From Syntrophales bacterium (GTDB lineage Bacteria > Desulfobacterota > Syntrophia > Syntrophales > PHBD01): a DNA stretch of 64,000 bases. The notes beneath the pieces are model-generated. The model saw only the letters and a list, made by a program, of their open reading frames with translations, was not told the DNA's origin and made no database searches. The stretch is from positions 806,001 through 870,000 of the forward strand of contig DAOSEM010000001.1 of the NCBI GenBank assembly GCA_035363115.1, in the 5' to 3' direction. The position numbers were made by a program, and so were the translations under genes. Positions 34,775 through 43,700 of the stretch are shown piece by piece. How positions within the stretch are numbered: position 1 is the first letter of the stretch; each line of letters begins with the position of its first letter.

Positions 34775-35233
34775 ATGCATCCAGTGAATCGGATCGGCAA
34801 GATTGCATGGTTTGCCGCCGCCTGCCTGCTTGTTTTCTTCGCCGCCGTCCTGCCCCTCCGGGCGGAAGAGCCGTCCGGAAGTGAAACCGCCGTGGCGGAG
34901 AAGGCGGATGCCTCCGCCGGGAACGAGCAGGATGGGACGCTCGGTAAGGCCTATTATTACCACAAGCGCTACAACTTCCGGAAAACCAGCTCGGGGGCGG
35001 TCTACGACCCCCGGAAAATGACGGCGGCCCACCCGACACTGCCCCTGGGTACGAGGGTGAAGGTGATCAACCTTGCCAACGACCGGTCGGTCGTCGTGAC
35101 CGTCAACGACCGTTGCCGCCATCACAGCTTCGAATTCATCGACCTGTCACGGGCGGCAGCGCGGGAACTCGGCTTCTTCGGCCGGGGGATGGCGCAGGTG
35201 CGGATCATCCCGCTTCAGGAAGAGCCGGAGTGA
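34775..35233 (+). CDS. RlpA-like double-psi beta-barrel envelope protein
   Basis: This 152-residue protein has a signal peptide (hydrophobic about residues 8-24, ending RA) and a C-terminal RlpA domain: KAYYYHKRYNF, TSSGAVYDP, MTAAHPTLPLGTRVKV and VTVNDR, then IDLSRAAA. The conserved Asp in VNDR is present. RlpA proteins bind or cut glycan strands lacking peptides at the septum; a SPOR domain is absent here, so the symbol is withheld. GGGGAG lies before the ATG at 34775; in-frame upstream Mets back to 34619 would spoil the signal peptide. Confidence 0.85.
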   Translation: MHPVNRIGKIAWFAAACLLVFFAAVLPLRAEEPSGSETAVAEKADASAGNEQDGTLGKAYYYHKRYNFRKTSSGAVYDPRKMTAAHPTLPLGTRVKVINLANDRSVVVTVNDRCRHHSFEFIDLSRAAARELGFFGRGMAQVRIIPLQEEPE

Positions 35234-35549
35234 TGCAGGTCACGGTTTGATCCTGCCAAGGGCCGTTTTAACCGCCGCCGGTTGGATGAGAAGAACATCG
35301 CCCGCTTACGGGCACAGTGATACAGAGTAGCTTTCCCGATCCACCCGAACGCTTGCTGGAAAGAAAGCAATGCCGGATCTCAAGCGTTTCAAATCCATTT
35401 CTGACAACGTTTCCCCGGGGCCGATCCAAGGAGGCATGAGGTCTCGCATTCACGCGCCTTGACCACCCGTTCGGAGCGTACCGTTATCGAAGCCGGGCGT
35501 CGATGTCGGCCTGTGAAGGTTATTTCATCCGGGCAGAAAGGGGTATGTC
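35234..35549. other. Intergenic region before the phosphotransacylase genes
   Basis: I find no gene in this 316-base stretch. It should hold the promoter of the ptb-ptb-buk operon, but no clear sigma-70 or sigma-54 sequence stands out. A GGGCAGAAAGGGG run sits just before the first start. Confidence 0.45.
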
Positions 35550-36467
35550 ATGATCCGATCGTTGGCGGACTTTACGAGGATTGCGAAAGAAAAGGGACCG
35601 AAGAAGCTCGCCGTGCTTGCGCCGGAGGACGAGGACTTCATGCGGGCGGTCAAGACGAGCTGGGAGATGGGCTACATCGAGCCCGTTCTCATCGGCAACA
35701 GCGAGAAAATGGAGCGGGTGGCGGGCCGGGTCGGCTTCGACATCGGGAGCTTCGACAAGATTCCGGGCGTCGAGCAGCAGGCCATCTCCGACCTGGGGAT
35801 CCGCATGCTCTTCTCGGGAGAGCTGCCCATCGCGAGCAAGGGCCAGATCCCGACCTCCTACATTTACCGCTCCATCATCCGCGAGGAGGCGAAGGCGGCC
35901 TCCGGCATGACTGTAAGCGTCGTCACCTTCTGGGAGATTCCCGGCATCGACCACCTGGTGGTCTTCACGGACACGGGCGTCAACATCAAACCCGACGCCA
36001 GGGCCAAGGCGGAGATCATCAAGAACGCCGTTTTTGTCTATCACCTCATGGGCGTTCCGAGGCCGCGGATCTCCGTTCTTTCGGGAAAGCGGGAGGTGGG
36101 CGGCGATCTGGCCTCCTACCGGGACTACCGGTTTCTCAGGAAAGCGGCGGCCGTCGGAGAACTGGGGGAGTGCGAAATCGTCGATGCCACCTCCTTCACG
36201 GAGATCTTCCGGGGCTCCAGGCGGCCCGGGGCTCCGGCCCGGGATGTCAGGCGGGAGATGCCCCACATCCTGGTGGTGCCCTGCCTCGACACGGGCAACG
36301 TCATCTGCAAGCTCGACTTCTTCCTCGATGTAACCCGCAGCTCGCTGGTCGCCGCGTCCCGGGGACCCGTTTGCATCCCCGCCCGCTCGGATTTCAGCGA
36401 CAACATCGTGCAGCAGCTGGCCATGTGTGTCGTCCTGGCCGACCGCATGGGAAAGGAGGTGCACTGA
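35550..36467 (+). CDS. ptb: Phosphate acyltransferase (Ptb/Pta family), first copy
   Basis: This 305-residue protein belongs to the phosphate acetyl/butyryltransferase family, seen from LAVLAPEDEDFMRAV, the PVLIGN strand, and the C-terminal LVVPCLDTGN and LADRMGKE segments. The reaction exchanges CoA of an acyl-CoA for phosphate; the acyl phosphate then makes ATP with a kinase. It is followed by a second copy after 1 base and by buk, so the three probably form an ATP-recovering unit. Identity with the second copy is low, and several positions differ in the N-terminal half, so one copy may have another substrate. Confidence 0.85.
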   Translation: MIRSLADFTRIAKEKGPKKLAVLAPEDEDFMRAVKTSWEMGYIEPVLIGNSEKMERVAGRVGFDIGSFDKIPGVEQQAISDLGIRMLFSGELPIASKGQIPTSYIYRSIIREEAKAASGMTVSVVTFWEIPGIDHLVVFTDTGVNIKPDARAKAEIIKNAVFVYHLMGVPRPRISVLSGKREVGGDLASYRDYRFLRKAAAVGELGECEIVDATSFTEIFRGSRRPGAPARDVRREMPHILVVPCLDTGNVICKLDFFLDVTRSSLVAASRGPVCIPARSDFSDNIVQQLAMCVVLADRMGKEVH

Positions 36468-36468
36468 G

Positions 36469-37383
36469 ATGATCCGGTCCTTCAAAGACATCCTGGAAGC
36501 GGCCATGCAGGCGGGACCGAAGCGGATCGCCGTTCCTTTTCCCACGGTCGAAGACGTCCGGATCCTCTCCCGGGCGGCGGCGTCGGGACTTGCCGTCCCC
36601 TGCCTGATCGGCAGGGCGGAATCGCTGAAGGCAGCCGTGGGACGGACTCCCCTGGCATCCCGGGAGCACGAGATCGTGGACGGGAGCGACCGGAAGGAGG
36701 CCCTGCGGCACGCGGTGGCCCGGGTCCGGGATGGCCGGGCGGACATCCTGATGCAGGGCGGCCTGTCGCACCGGACCCTGATGAAGGCCGTGCTGGACCC
36801 CGCCGGCGGCCTGAAGAAAAAGGGCGGCACGGCGAGCTACATCTCCGTCTTTCCGCTCCTGAAACGGGAGAAGCTGATCCTCATTACGGACACGTTCCTC
36901 AACGACTTCCCGGGCCTGGTCGAGAAGCAGGGGATCCTGAACAACGCCCTCCGGCTTGCGCGCCGGCTCGGCATCGAGACGCCGAACGTGGCCGTCCTGG
37001 CGGCAATCGAGCAGGTCAATCCGGGCATCCCTTCGACGCTGGACGCGGCGATCCTCTCCAAAATGGGGGAGAGGAGGCAGTTCGGCAAGGCCGTCGTCGA
37101 GGGGCCCATAGACATCGACTGCGCCCTGAGCAAGGTCGCGGCGGACCGGAAGGGACTGCAGAGCGCCGTCACCGGCAATGTCGACATCTACCTGGTTCCC
37201 GAGATCGATACGGGCCACCTGCTGGCGGAATCCCTTGTCTTCTTCGGGGGCATGCAGACCGTGGGCATTGTTGCGGGAACGGCCGGGCCGGTGCTCCTGA
37301 AGCTTCCCTTCGTGGCTGCGGAAAACCGGGTCGTGGAGATCGCCCTGGCCGGTCTGCTCTCGGGAGGAGCGAACCATGGATAA
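36469..37383 (+). CDS. ptb: Phosphate butyryltransferase (Ptb family), second copy
   Basis: The 304-residue protein fits the family better than its neighbour: KRIAVPFPTVEDVRIL, ADILMQGGLSHRTLMKAV, LITDTFLN, VAVLAAIEQVNP, EGPIDIDCALS and YLVPEIDTGH are typical Ptb segments. It would turn butyryl-CoA or a related acyl-CoA into the acyl phosphate. The ATG follows the stop of the first copy by one base with AAAGGAGG upstream. Its stop overlaps the buk start by 8 bases, so the two are coupled. Acid preference (butyrate, isobutyrate or branched) is not visible. Confidence 0.9.
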   Translation: MIRSFKDILEAAMQAGPKRIAVPFPTVEDVRILSRAAASGLAVPCLIGRAESLKAAVGRTPLASREHEIVDGSDRKEALRHAVARVRDGRADILMQGGLSHRTLMKAVLDPAGGLKKKGGTASYISVFPLLKREKLILITDTFLNDFPGLVEKQGILNNALRLARRLGIETPNVAVLAAIEQVNPGIPSTLDAAILSKMGERRQFGKAVVEGPIDIDCALSKVAADRKGLQSAVTGNVDIYLVPEIDTGHLLAESLVFFGGMQTVGIVAGTAGPVLLKLPFVAAENRVVEIALAGLLSGGANHG

Positions 37384-38449
37384 GGATTACCGCCTCCTCG
37401 CCATCAATGTCGGCTCGACCTCGACGAAGGTCGCCTTCTTCCGGGGAGAGCAGGCCGTCGCCCAGGACAACATCGTCTACCGGGGAGAGGACCTGTCCCG
37501 TTTTTCCTCCCTGGCGGAGCAGCTTCCCCTGCGCGAGGAAGGCGTCCTGAAGTTCCTGGAGAAAAACGGGATCGGCCTGGAGGAGATCGACATCGTGGTC
37601 AGCCGCGGCGGCCTGGGACGGCCGGCACCCGCCGGGGCCTACCGGATCGACGACGCCATGCGCCGCGACCTCCTGGAGGGGGTCTACGGGACGCATCCCT
37701 CCGCCCTGGGGCCGTCCATGGCCCTCGACTTTTCAAAAAAATGCGGCATGCCCGCCATCGTCATCGATCCGCCCAGCACCGACGAGTTCGAGCCCCTGGC
37801 TCGGATCTCCGGGATTCCCGAGATCGAGCGCAAGAGCGGGCTCCACGCCCTGAACCAGAAGATGGCGGCGCGCCGGTGCGCCGCCGGGCTGGGGAAGAAG
37901 TACGAGGAGATCGACGTCGTCGTGGCCCACCTGGGAGGAGGCATCACCATCGGCGCCCACCGGAAGGGCCGGGTGGTCGACTGCACCCACGGGCTCGCGG
38001 AAGGCCCCTTCACGCCGGAGCGGGCCGGGGCGCTGCCGACAATGGACCTCCTGGACCTCGCCCTTTCCGGGACGATGGACAGGAAGCAGCTCCAGGGGCG
38101 CCTGGTGGGAAAGGGCGGACTGGCGGCGTATCTCGGCACGACGGATGCCCGGGTCGTAGAGGAGCGGATCCGGGGAGGGGACGAACAGGCCGGGCTCGTC
38201 TTCGAGGCCATGGCCTACCAGGCCGCCAAGGACATCGGCGCCATGAGCACGGTCCTGGCGGGGCGGATCGACGGGATCGTCCTGACGGGCGGTCTGGCCC
38301 ACTCGGAGATGCTCACCGGCCGGATTGGGGAGCGGGTCCGCTTCATCGCCCCCGTCTTCGTGTATCCCGGCGAGGACGAGATGACGGCCCTGGCGGAGGG
38401 AGGGCTCCGGGTCCTCCGGAACGAAGAGGACGTGAAGCCGTACTCGTAG
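37376..38449 (+). CDS. buk: Butyrate kinase
   Basis: The 357-residue protein is an acetate/butyrate kinase family member: phosphate loop AINVGSTSTK near the start, SRGGLGRP, THPSALGP, AHLGGGITIGAH and DGIVLTGGLAHS. It transfers phosphate from butyryl phosphate to ADP, or runs in reverse to activate the acid. With the two Ptb proteins it offers substrate-level phosphorylation, or activation of butyrate, in an anaerobe. Length is as usual for Buk. Confidence 0.95.
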   Translation: MDKDYRLLAINVGSTSTKVAFFRGEQAVAQDNIVYRGEDLSRFSSLAEQLPLREEGVLKFLEKNGIGLEEIDIVVSRGGLGRPAPAGAYRIDDAMRRDLLEGVYGTHPSALGPSMALDFSKKCGMPAIVIDPPSTDEFEPLARISGIPEIERKSGLHALNQKMAARRCAAGLGKKYEEIDVVVAHLGGGITIGAHRKGRVVDCTHGLAEGPFTPERAGALPTMDLLDLALSGTMDRKQLQGRLVGKGGLAAYLGTTDARVVEERIRGGDEQAGLVFEAMAYQAAKDIGAMSTVLAGRIDGIVLTGGLAHSEMLTGRIGERVRFIAPVFVYPGEDEMTALAEGGLRVLRNEEDVKPYS

Positions 38450-38485
38450 CCGAGCCGGCAGGAAGCGGAATCACCGGGGGACGCC

Positions 38486-38680
38486 ATGTTTTTCCCATGG
38501 ACGGAGGCGGCGATGCGGCACACCGTCAAGGCAGTCCAGATCCACGGCGGATACGGGTATGTCAAGGGAGCGAAGGTGGAGCGCCTGATGCGGGACGCCA
38601 AGATTGCCGAGATTTACGAAGGCACGTCGGAGGCGCAGCGGATGGTGATCTCCGGAAATACAATGCGTCGGGGTGGCTGA
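38486..38680 (+). pseudogene. Remnant of an acyl-CoA dehydrogenase (C-terminal fragment)
   Basis: The 64 residues match only the end of an acyl-CoA dehydrogenase: AVQIHGGYGYVKG, VERLMRDAKI and EIYEGTSEAQRMVI. The first 300 or so residues of such an enzyme, with the FAD and catalytic Glu regions, are missing, and buk lies directly upstream. It is therefore a remnant left by deletion. A strong terminator just downstream may be all that is now useful here. Confidence 0.8.
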
Positions 38681-38694
38681 AGGGCGGGCATCCG

Positions 38695-38738
38695 CCCCGA
38701 TCCGGTCATCCCTTCGGGACACCGGGATCGGGGTTTTT
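38695..38738 (+). terminator. Rho-independent terminator
   Basis: CCCCGATCC-GGT pairs with ACCGGGATCGGGG, with one bulged base, around an inner CCC-TTCG-GGG tetraloop hairpin, and TTTTT follows at once. It ends the ptb-ptb-buk transcript including the dehydrogenase remnant. Confidence 0.85.
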
Positions 38739-38839
38739 GGCTCCTCCGGGGCGGATCCCGTCACGGCCATCCGGTTCCTTTTGCAGACCGGTCCTCATGC
38801 AAAACGGACCATTCGACCATGTCCAGGGAGGCGAGTGTC

Positions 38840-39754
38840 ATGACGGCCATCCACAAGGTTTCCATCATCGGGGCGGGCGCGCTGGGGGCGGCGTACGGGG
38901 CGCTCTTGTACGACATGGATCCGGGATGCGTGTCCTTCGTCGCCGCCGGCGAGCGCTTCGAGCGGCTCGGGAGGGAAGGCGTGACCGTCAACGGCAGGCG
39001 CTACGCCATCCCCGTTCTTTCGCCGGAAGACGCATCGGCGCCGGCGGATCTCGTGATCGTCGCCGTCAAGAACCACCACCTGGACGCGGCGATCGGAGAG
39101 ATGAAAAACCGGGTCGGCGGGGACACGATCATCCTGTCCCTCATGAACGGGATCGACAGCGAGGAGCGCATCGGCGCCGTCTACGGCATGGACAAGGTCC
39201 TGTACGCCCTGACCATGGGGATCGACGCCCTCCGGGAGAGCAACCGGGTTATCTACACGACGCAGGGAAGGATCTTTTTCGGGGAGGCGAAGAATCCCGC
39301 CGTGACGGAGCGGGTGGCCCGGGTGCAGGCGCTGTTCGACCGGGCCGGGATCGCCTGGGAGACGCCGCCCGACATGATCCGCACCCTATGGTGGAAGTTC
39401 ATGGCCAATGTGGGCATCAACCAGGCTTCGGCGGTCCTGCGGGCGCCCTATTCCGCCTTCCAGGTTCCGTCGGAGGCGAGGGACCTGATGCTGTCGTCCA
39501 TGCGGGAGGTGATCGCCGTCGCCGAGAAGGCCGGGGTCAGCCTGACGCAAGAGGACATCGAGGCCTTCGACCCGATCCTGGCCCGCCTGAGCCCCGAGGG
39601 CAAGACGTCCATGCTGCAGGACGTGGAGGCCCGCCGGAAGACCGAGGTGGAGATGTTCGCCGGGACGATGATCGCCCTGGGGGAGAAATACGGCGTGGAC
39701 GTGCCGGTGAACCGGAGGCTCTTCGAGGCCATCCGGAACATTGAAAAAGCCTGA
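38840..39754 (+). CDS. Ketopantoate reductase family (PanE/ApbA) NAD(P)-dependent reductase
   Basis: The 304-residue protein has the Rossmann motif GAGALG (11-16), VAVKNHHL, LSLMNGIDSEE and WWKFMANVGIN (the last with the family's catalytic Lys), and a C-terminal helical domain. Ketopantoate reductases work in pantothenate and CoA synthesis, but many relatives in this family have other substrates, so I give no symbol. The ATG at 38840 is chosen because AGGGAGG lies seven bases before it; the ATG at 38819 sits before that site. It stands alone after a terminator. Confidence 0.85.
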   Translation: MTAIHKVSIIGAGALGAAYGALLYDMDPGCVSFVAAGERFERLGREGVTVNGRRYAIPVLSPEDASAPADLVIVAVKNHHLDAAIGEMKNRVGGDTIILSLMNGIDSEERIGAVYGMDKVLYALTMGIDALRESNRVIYTTQGRIFFGEAKNPAVTERVARVQALFDRAGIAWETPPDMIRTLWWKFMANVGINQASAVLRAPYSAFQVPSEARDLMLSSMREVIAVAEKAGVSLTQEDIEAFDPILARLSPEGKTSMLQDVEARRKTEVEMFAGTMIALGEKYGVDVPVNRRLFEAIRNIEKA

Positions 39755-39846
39755 TTAGGGGCAGGAGACATGGCCGTCGGCCGCCGGTCCATGCTCAGGG
39801 ACGGCAGAACCCAGCCGGGATGTTCCAAGGGACCGCATGCTCCCGG

Positions 39847-40569
39847 TCAAGGGTGATCGAACAGGTATCCCACCGAGCGGAGGCTCTTGAAGTAGACAGG
39901 GTGCTCCGGATCCCGCTCGAAGTATTTCCGCAGGCGGACCATGAAACTGTCCACCGTCCGCGTCGCCGTCACTCCCGAGTACCCCCAGCCCACCTCCAGG
40001 AGCACCTTGCGGGAGAGGGGCTTCCCCCGGTTCGTGATGAACACCCGGAGCAGCTTGATTTCCTGGTCCGTCAGCTGAACGGTTCCCTGCCGGCACTGCG
40101 CCGTCTTGGTCTCGAAGTCGATGGTGTTCTCGCCGAAGGAATAGGTCTTCGTCGCCCCGGCCCCGGATGCGGCACCTCGGCTCCAGGAAGATCTCGTGAG
40201 GAGCCGTTCGACCCGGAGCAGGAATTCGTCCAGGTTGAAAGGCTTGGCGAGGTAGTCGTCGACACCGCAGGAAAACCCGCGAATCCGGTCGTCGGGCTCC
40301 CCTTTGGCGGATAGAATCAAAACGGGGAGCCTCTCGTCCTCCAGCCGGATGTGACGAAGGACCGACAGGCCGTCGAGCCCGGGCAGCATGATGTCGAGGA
40401 CGATCAGGTGGGGATTCCACTCTTTCCAAAGGTCCAGCCCCCGTGTTCCGCTGCCGGCGATCGCCGTTTCGTACCCTTGAAGTGTCAGGTTCAGTTTCAG
40501 GCCCTCGGCGATGTGCTCGTCGTCCTCGATGATGAGGACGCGCCTGGTCGGAGTCTCTTTCATGGTCAT
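39847..40569 (-). CDS. OmpR/PhoB-family response regulator
   Basis: This 240-residue regulator has a receiver domain with the acidic pair EDD near residues 15-17, phosphoacceptor Asp59 in VLDIMLPG and Lys in LSAKG, and a winged-helix DNA-binding domain from about 140 with RTVDSFMVRLRKYFE. Its ATG overlaps the kinase stop as ATGA, so the two proteins are made together. A pair of direct repeats with an 11-bp period before the kinase gene (41720-41739) is a plausible binding site. Confidence 0.95.
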   Translation of the reverse strand: MTMKETPTRRVLIIEDDEHIAEGLKLNLTLQGYETAIAGSGTRGLDLWKEWNPHLIVLDIMLPGLDGLSVLRHIRLEDERLPVLILSAKGEPDDRIRGFSCGVDDYLAKPFNLDEFLLRVERLLTRSSWSRGAASGAGATKTYSFGENTIDFETKTAQCRQGTVQLTDQEIKLLRVFITNRGKPLSRKVLLEVGWGYSGVTATRTVDSFMVRLRKYFERDPEHPVYFKSLRSVGYLFDHP

Positions 40570-41534
40570 CCTTTTTTCTTTGCGGGGCGCCGAAGGGACA
40601 GGGTGAAGACGGATCCCTGCCCGATTCCCTCGCTTTCGGCCGTCATGTTCCCCTGGTGAAGCCTGGCGATGTGCTGGGCGAGGTACAGTCCGATGCCGCT
40701 CCCCCCGGCGGGCGCCTGTTCGCTGCGGTGGCGTCCCTGGTAGAATTTCCTGAATATTTTCTTGAGATCCTTCCCGTCGATGCCGATACCGTTGTCCCGA
40801 AAGCGAATCAGGATCCGGTCCCTGTCCTCTTCAAAGGCAATGTCCACCCGGGGTTGTCCCGAGTCATTGTACTTCACGGCATTGCTCAGGGTGTTCATGA
40901 GCAGCATCTCAAACAGGGGGACGACGACGGGATACAGGAATGCCTTGCCCGGGGGGTTTCCCACGCTGATTTCACAGCCCCGGAAGAGATGGCGGTTGCC
41001 GGCCAGGAACTCCCGCACCAGCTCCACCAGGTCCACCGTCGTGAAGTCTCCTCTGTAAACCCTGCTTTCGATCCGGGCCAGATTCAGGATGCTGTTGATG
41101 TTGCCGGCCAGCCGCTCCACGTCCCGGAGCATGAAGCCGATGTACCGGAGCTGGTCTTCCCTCGGGATCTCGTGCCTCGCGAAGGTTTCCAGGTAGAGCT
41201 TCAGCGACGTCACCGGCGTTTTGAGCTCGTGGGTGAAGTTGTTGATGAACGTGTTCTGGAGTCGGTAGAGGTGCATCGTCTTGACGTTGTAGATGAAGAT
41301 CATGAGGACGCCGACCAGGATGACGCCGACCAGGAGCGACAGGATGACGATGACGACCCAGGTCCTCGCTTCGAAAAACTGGTTCGGATCGAGGTTGTAG
41401 CGAAGGCTGAGCGCCTTGAGCCCTTCGCTGACGCCGACATACCAGTAGATGTAGAGAAAGAGCGAGATGGCCAGCGCGATCACGGAAAGGACGAAGGTGA
41501 ATACGGGGCGGAAAAACCATTTTGCCTGTTCCAT
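40566..41534 (-). CDS. Sensor histidine kinase
   Basis: The 322-residue kinase has two transmembrane helices (about 11-33 and 59-82) flanking a very short periplasmic loop of about 25 residues. The H-box is FTHELKTPV with His102, the N-box NTLSNAVKYND, G1 DNGIGI and G2 GGSGIGLYL. With so small an outside loop, it probably senses a membrane or partner signal rather than a large ligand. I chose the ATG at 41534 with AGGAAGGG before it; the longer frame to 41798 covers the intergenic repeats. Confidence 0.94.
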   Translation of the reverse strand: MEQAKWFFRPVFTFVLSVIALAISLFLYIYWYVGVSEGLKALSLRYNLDPNQFFEARTWVVIVILSLLVGVILVGVLMIFIYNVKTMHLYRLQNTFINNFTHELKTPVTSLKLYLETFARHEIPREDQLRYIGFMLRDVERLAGNINSILNLARIESRVYRGDFTTVDLVELVREFLAGNRHLFRGCEISVGNPPGKAFLYPVVVPLFEMLLMNTLSNAVKYNDSGQPRVDIAFEEDRDRILIRFRDNGIGIDGKDLKKIFRKFYQGRHRSEQAPAGGSGIGLYLAQHIARLHQGNMTAESEGIGQGSVFTLSLRRPAKKKG

Positions 41535-41719
41535 GATCCCTTCCTGCCGCTGCGGACTTTTCTCCACCGTCCTCATCCTGGCGACGATCACGTCGACGGG
41601 AGCCCCTGCTGCGGGAAATTTGCCGGCCGAGTCTGTGGGGCGGGACGGCATGTGAGGGAACCTATATGACACGGTGTTTCCTGTCAATCTTTCGAGGGGA
41701 GCGCTCCTCCCGGCTGCGC

Positions 41720-41739
41720 ATTGTAAAAGTATTGTAAAA
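41720..41739. promoter_or_regulatory. Direct repeat pair, possible response regulator site
   Basis: ATTGTAAAA occurs at 41720-41728 and again at 41731-41739, an 11-bp period. OmpR/PhoB-type regulators bind direct repeats with this spacing. The site lies between the kinase-regulator pair on one strand and the radical SAM gene on the other. Confidence 0.5.
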
Positions 41740-41825
41740 CAGCAACCTGGGCCTTTTCGTGGACCTGTTTTCGTACTAAAGACGGCCTGACCCCGCACGA
41801 AAATTCCTCAAAACAGGAGAAAAGG

Positions 41826-43562
41826 ATGAACGCCCAGCCCCGACACCCGCTTGGTACCCGCGCCCGTGTTCTTCTGACCAGCGTCTTCGGACCCTATGCT
41901 CAGGACGATGAATACGGCAGCCGCCGGATCAACCCGATGGAGCTTTACCACAACCAGGTGACGCGCGTTCAGGGGGGATTCTCCCTGAGGATGTTTCACC
42001 GCTCCTTCGGGCTCATGATGATCCAGGCCAACCTGGAGGCACCCTGCACCCTCCTCGATTTTCCAGACCGGGAGCGCTTCATCGAGGAAATCCGGGATCA
42101 CTCCTATGACGTCATCGGCATCAGCGGGATCCTTCCCAACGTGGGCAAGGTCCGTGAGATGTGCCGGCTGATCAGGCAGTATCGGCCCGCGGCCACGATT
42201 GTCGTCGGAGGTCACGTCACCGGAAAAGAGGGGCTGGAGGAGATGATCGATGCGGACATCATCGTCCGAGGGGAGGGAATCCGGTGGTTTCAGCGCTACC
42301 TGGGCCAGGACGACAAGGCACCGATCCGTCACCCCATGGCGATATCCGGCTTCGGCAGCAGAATGCTGGGCATCAATATCGGCAGCAGGCCCGGAGGCAC
42401 GGCGGCGATCCTGATCCCCTCCGTCGGCTGCCCCGTCGGATGCAACTTCTGCTCGACCTCCGCCCTGTTCGGCGGCAAGGGCAACAGCGTCCATTTCTTT
42501 GAAACGGGGGATGAGCTCTTTTCCGTCATGTGCGAGATCGAGAAGAACCTCGGGGTGAAATCTTTTTTTACGCTGGACGAGAATTTTCTCCTCCACAAGA
42601 AAAGAGCACTTCGACTCCTCGAGCTGATGGAGGCCAGCAACAAGAGCTGGGCCATCTATGTCTTCAGCTCCGCCCGGGTCCTGAAATCCTACAGCATCGA
42701 CCAGCTGCTGCGGCTGGGCATCAGCTGGGTCTGGATGGGGCTGGAAGGGGAAGAGAGCGCCTATGACAAGCTGAAGGGCGTGGACACCCGTGAGCTGGTC
42801 AAAACCCTGCAGTCCCGCGGCATCCGGGTCCTGGGCTCCTCCATCATCGGGCTCGAAGAGCACCGGCCCGAGACCATGGATGCCGTGATCGACTACGCGA
42901 TCAGCCATGAAACGGTTTTTCACCAGTTCATGCTCTATTCCCCGGTTCCGGGGACGCCGCTCTATGAAAAGCACAAACAGGACGGAACGCTGCTCTCCGA
43001 CTCGGAGTTCCCCGTTGCCGACGCCCACGGGCAGTATCGCTTCAACTACCGTCATCGACATATCCGGAACGGCGAGGAAGAGGAATTCCTCCTGGAGGCC
43101 TTCCGGCGTGACTTCGACGTGAACGGACCCAGCCTGTTGCGCATGATCCGGGTGATGCTGGACGGGTGGAAGGCGAACCGGGACCAGTTGCCGCGGGTGC
43201 GGGAGCGTCTCGCCCGGGAGGTGTTTCCCCTGAGATCGAGCTATGCGGGTGCCGTGTGGGCAATCCGGAAGTGGTACCGCCGCAGCAATCCGCGGATCGC
43301 CGGGAAAGCAGACCAACTCCTGGGGGATCTCTATGAGATGTTCGGCTGGGCGACGAGGCTGATTGCGCCGGTGGTGGGCCGGTATGCCCACTTCATGCTG
43401 AAAAAGGAGGAAGCGCGGCTGGCGGTGGGATGGACCTGCGAGCCCCGCTGCTTCTGCGAGAAAAATCCTGCGGCGCTGCTGCTGGACAAGGAAGGAACGG
43501 CCACGGCAAAGGCGGTCACGGGAAAGATTCACCCGGTCGTCCGCGAGCCCAGGCCTGCCTGA
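41826..43562 (+). CDS. B12-binding-domain radical SAM protein
   Basis: The 578-residue protein has an N-terminal cobalamin-binding-like fold (about residues 15-160, with ISGILPNVGKV and IVVGGHVTG) and a radical SAM domain with CPVGCNFC (Cys202, Cys206, Cys209). The usual DxHxxG cobalamin-ligand motif is not visible, so B12 may bind base-off without that His, as in many class B proteins. The C-terminal region has CEPRCFCEKN, another small Cys group. Such enzymes methylate or rearrange unusual lipids and natural products. It is divergent from the two-component genes, and repeats between them suggest shared control. Confidence 0.9.
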   Translation: MNAQPRHPLGTRARVLLTSVFGPYAQDDEYGSRRINPMELYHNQVTRVQGGFSLRMFHRSFGLMMIQANLEAPCTLLDFPDRERFIEEIRDHSYDVIGISGILPNVGKVREMCRLIRQYRPAATIVVGGHVTGKEGLEEMIDADIIVRGEGIRWFQRYLGQDDKAPIRHPMAISGFGSRMLGINIGSRPGGTAAILIPSVGCPVGCNFCSTSALFGGKGNSVHFFETGDELFSVMCEIEKNLGVKSFFTLDENFLLHKKRALRLLELMEASNKSWAIYVFSSARVLKSYSIDQLLRLGISWVWMGLEGEESAYDKLKGVDTRELVKTLQSRGIRVLGSSIIGLEEHRPETMDAVIDYAISHETVFHQFMLYSPVPGTPLYEKHKQDGTLLSDSEFPVADAHGQYRFNYRHRHIRNGEEEEFLLEAFRRDFDVNGPSLLRMIRVMLDGWKANRDQLPRVRERLAREVFPLRSSYAGAVWAIRKWYRRSNPRIAGKADQLLGDLYEMFGWATRLIAPVVGRYAHFMLKKEEARLAVGWTCEPRCFCEKNPAALLLDKEGTATAKAVTGKIHPVVREPRPA

Positions 43563-43577
43563 TCTTTATTCACCGGT

Positions 43578-43609
43578 CGCCTGGAGGGATCTCGCTATGC
43601 CTCCAGGCG
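43578..43609. terminator. Hairpin between convergent radical SAM and permease genes
   Basis: A perfect 10-bp inverted repeat, CGCCTGGAGG and its complement, has a 12-base loop. It lies 16 bases after the radical SAM stop and before the end of the NCS2 gene on the other strand. No T tract follows on either side, so it may be Rho-dependent or serve RNA stability. Confidence 0.55.
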
Positions 43610-43700
43610 CCGTTGATCCTGCTCTTCCCCGTTTGCCTGCATCCCATATCCTCTCGAAACGGACACCTCCATGTCCGTCGTGCGTCCTTGTGCCCGACGG

